From: [Synechococcus] sp. NIES-970
Lineage (GTDB): Bacteria; Cyanobacteriota; Cyanobacteriia; Cyanobacteriales; MRBY01
Length of the DNA: 64,000 bases
Direction of reading: 5' to 3'
Assembly (NCBI GenBank): GCA_002356215.1
Contig: AP017959.1
Span: 434,001-498,000, forward strand
In this document: positions 63,766 through 64,000 of the stretch, piece after piece
How the letters are laid out: every line of letters begins with the position of its first letter
How positions within the stretch are numbered: the first letter of the stretch is position 1
Translations under genes and position numbers: made by a program
The notes under the pieces: model-generated
The model's database searches: none
The model's input: only the letters and a program-made list of their open reading frames with translations
What the model was told of the DNA's origin: nothing

Positions 63766-64000
63766 GTTCTGGGGCTAGAAGTATTGCATTTTGTATCGTT
63801 TGCCAAAAAATTTACGTTTCGTTAGCAAATCTTCGGTTGACTCCTCAAATAGGGTTCGGGCCCGGCTTGGTCAGAAGGTTTTTGGCTGATGTGGAGGAGA
63901 TCGCTTTTCGTCTTTAGGCCGTTCCAGCAGAACCTTTAGGGGAATTGCACCATTGAAAGTAAGGCGATCGCCTTTTGATTTATTAGGCCGTATTTATACT
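63766..64000. other. End of window, no gene seen
   Basis: After the def terminator no ORF with coding character or RNA gene is visible on either strand. One HIP1 palindrome is present near 63964. Confidence 0.4.

Noticed and set aside
63690-63917. 75-codon frame after def
   Set aside because: It runs straight through the def terminator hairpin and has no ribosome binding site or familiar sequence.
1-64000. Many copies of GCGATCGC as a possible repeat array or CRISPR
   Set aside because: They are the dispersed HIP1 octamer, common across cyanobacterial genomes, with no regular spacing.

Overview
This window is chromosomal DNA from a cyanobacterium. The octamer GCGATCGC (HIP1) recurs throughout, genes and gaps alike. 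The gene content includes photosystem II psbD and psbC in the classic overlapping arrangement, the photosystem I assembly factor ycf3, a cytochrome b6f heme-assembly protein of the CCB type, MntCAB-type manganese uptake, and many small proteins of the kind conserved only in cyanobacteria and plastids. Moderate GC content, unicellular-type gene content and close protein resemblance suggest the Synechococcus sp. PCC 7002 (Picosynechococcus) group. That placement is inference from memory, not a database match.

Layout. 1-5.5 kb: start of rpsU with its promoter, an MgtC/DUF4010 membrane protein, a J-domain protein, recJ and a CCB-like protein. 5.5-6.1 kb: an AT-rich gap with small hairpins. 6.1-13.3 kb: an ABC ATPase converging on bioD; prs with a short coupled upstream ORF; a PmbA/TldE-like protein; a lipoprotein; an Mla/TGD-type ATPase plus MCE protein; tRNA-Leu(GAG). 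13.4-16.1 kb: an mntC-mntA-mntB operon. 16.1-18.5 kb: a YrdC-like gene behind strong inverted repeats, then two AT-rich genes of unknown role, one with a cold-shock-like domain. 18.5-24.4 kb: a minus-strand run (small membrane protein, alpha/beta hydrolase, zinc-ribbon/kinase/WD40 protein, ychF, a secreted protein, aroE). 24.5-32.0 kb: miaE, a small membrane protein, GDP-mannose synthesis, a lipoate-ligase-like protein, then a glycosyltransferase / ABC exporter / APH-like kinase cluster. 32.1-36.2 kb: a methyltransferase, an acidic-tailed lipoprotein, a beta-hydroxyacid dehydrogenase, a bestrophin. 36.2-42 kb (minus): psbDC with a strong terminator, then gatC-queF-lgt-cobU and ycf3. 42-50.8 kb: holA, a secreted protein, a TnpB remnant, an M48 protease, a WecA-type transferase, glyA, a Cys-rich miniprotein, an LptF/G permease with a TPR protein. 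50.8-57.4 kb: ppk, clpB, a secreted beta-propeller protein. 57.6-61.6 kb: a rearranged locus. 61.5-64 kb: CHAD and DUF4332 proteins and def.

Most of the window is ordinary core genome. The most unusual stretch is 57.6-61.6 kb. There a 231-bp segment, carrying the leader and first 55 codons of a DUF3598-like gene, is present twice at about 98 percent identity. The two copies flank a TrkA-N protein and a Na+/H+ antiporter, and the truncated copy runs into a fragment encoding the C-terminus of a second ClpB-type protein. Other points worth checking are the GTGA-coupled upstream ORF before prs, the repeat-rich region before the YrdC-like gene, a LacI-operator-like palindrome at 24.4 kb, a TnpB C-terminal fossil at 43.8 kb, and two very regular hairpins, one built around HIP1. 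I found no CRISPR array, prophage, rRNA operon or intact insertion sequence, and I cannot point with confidence to a wholly new multi-gene system.
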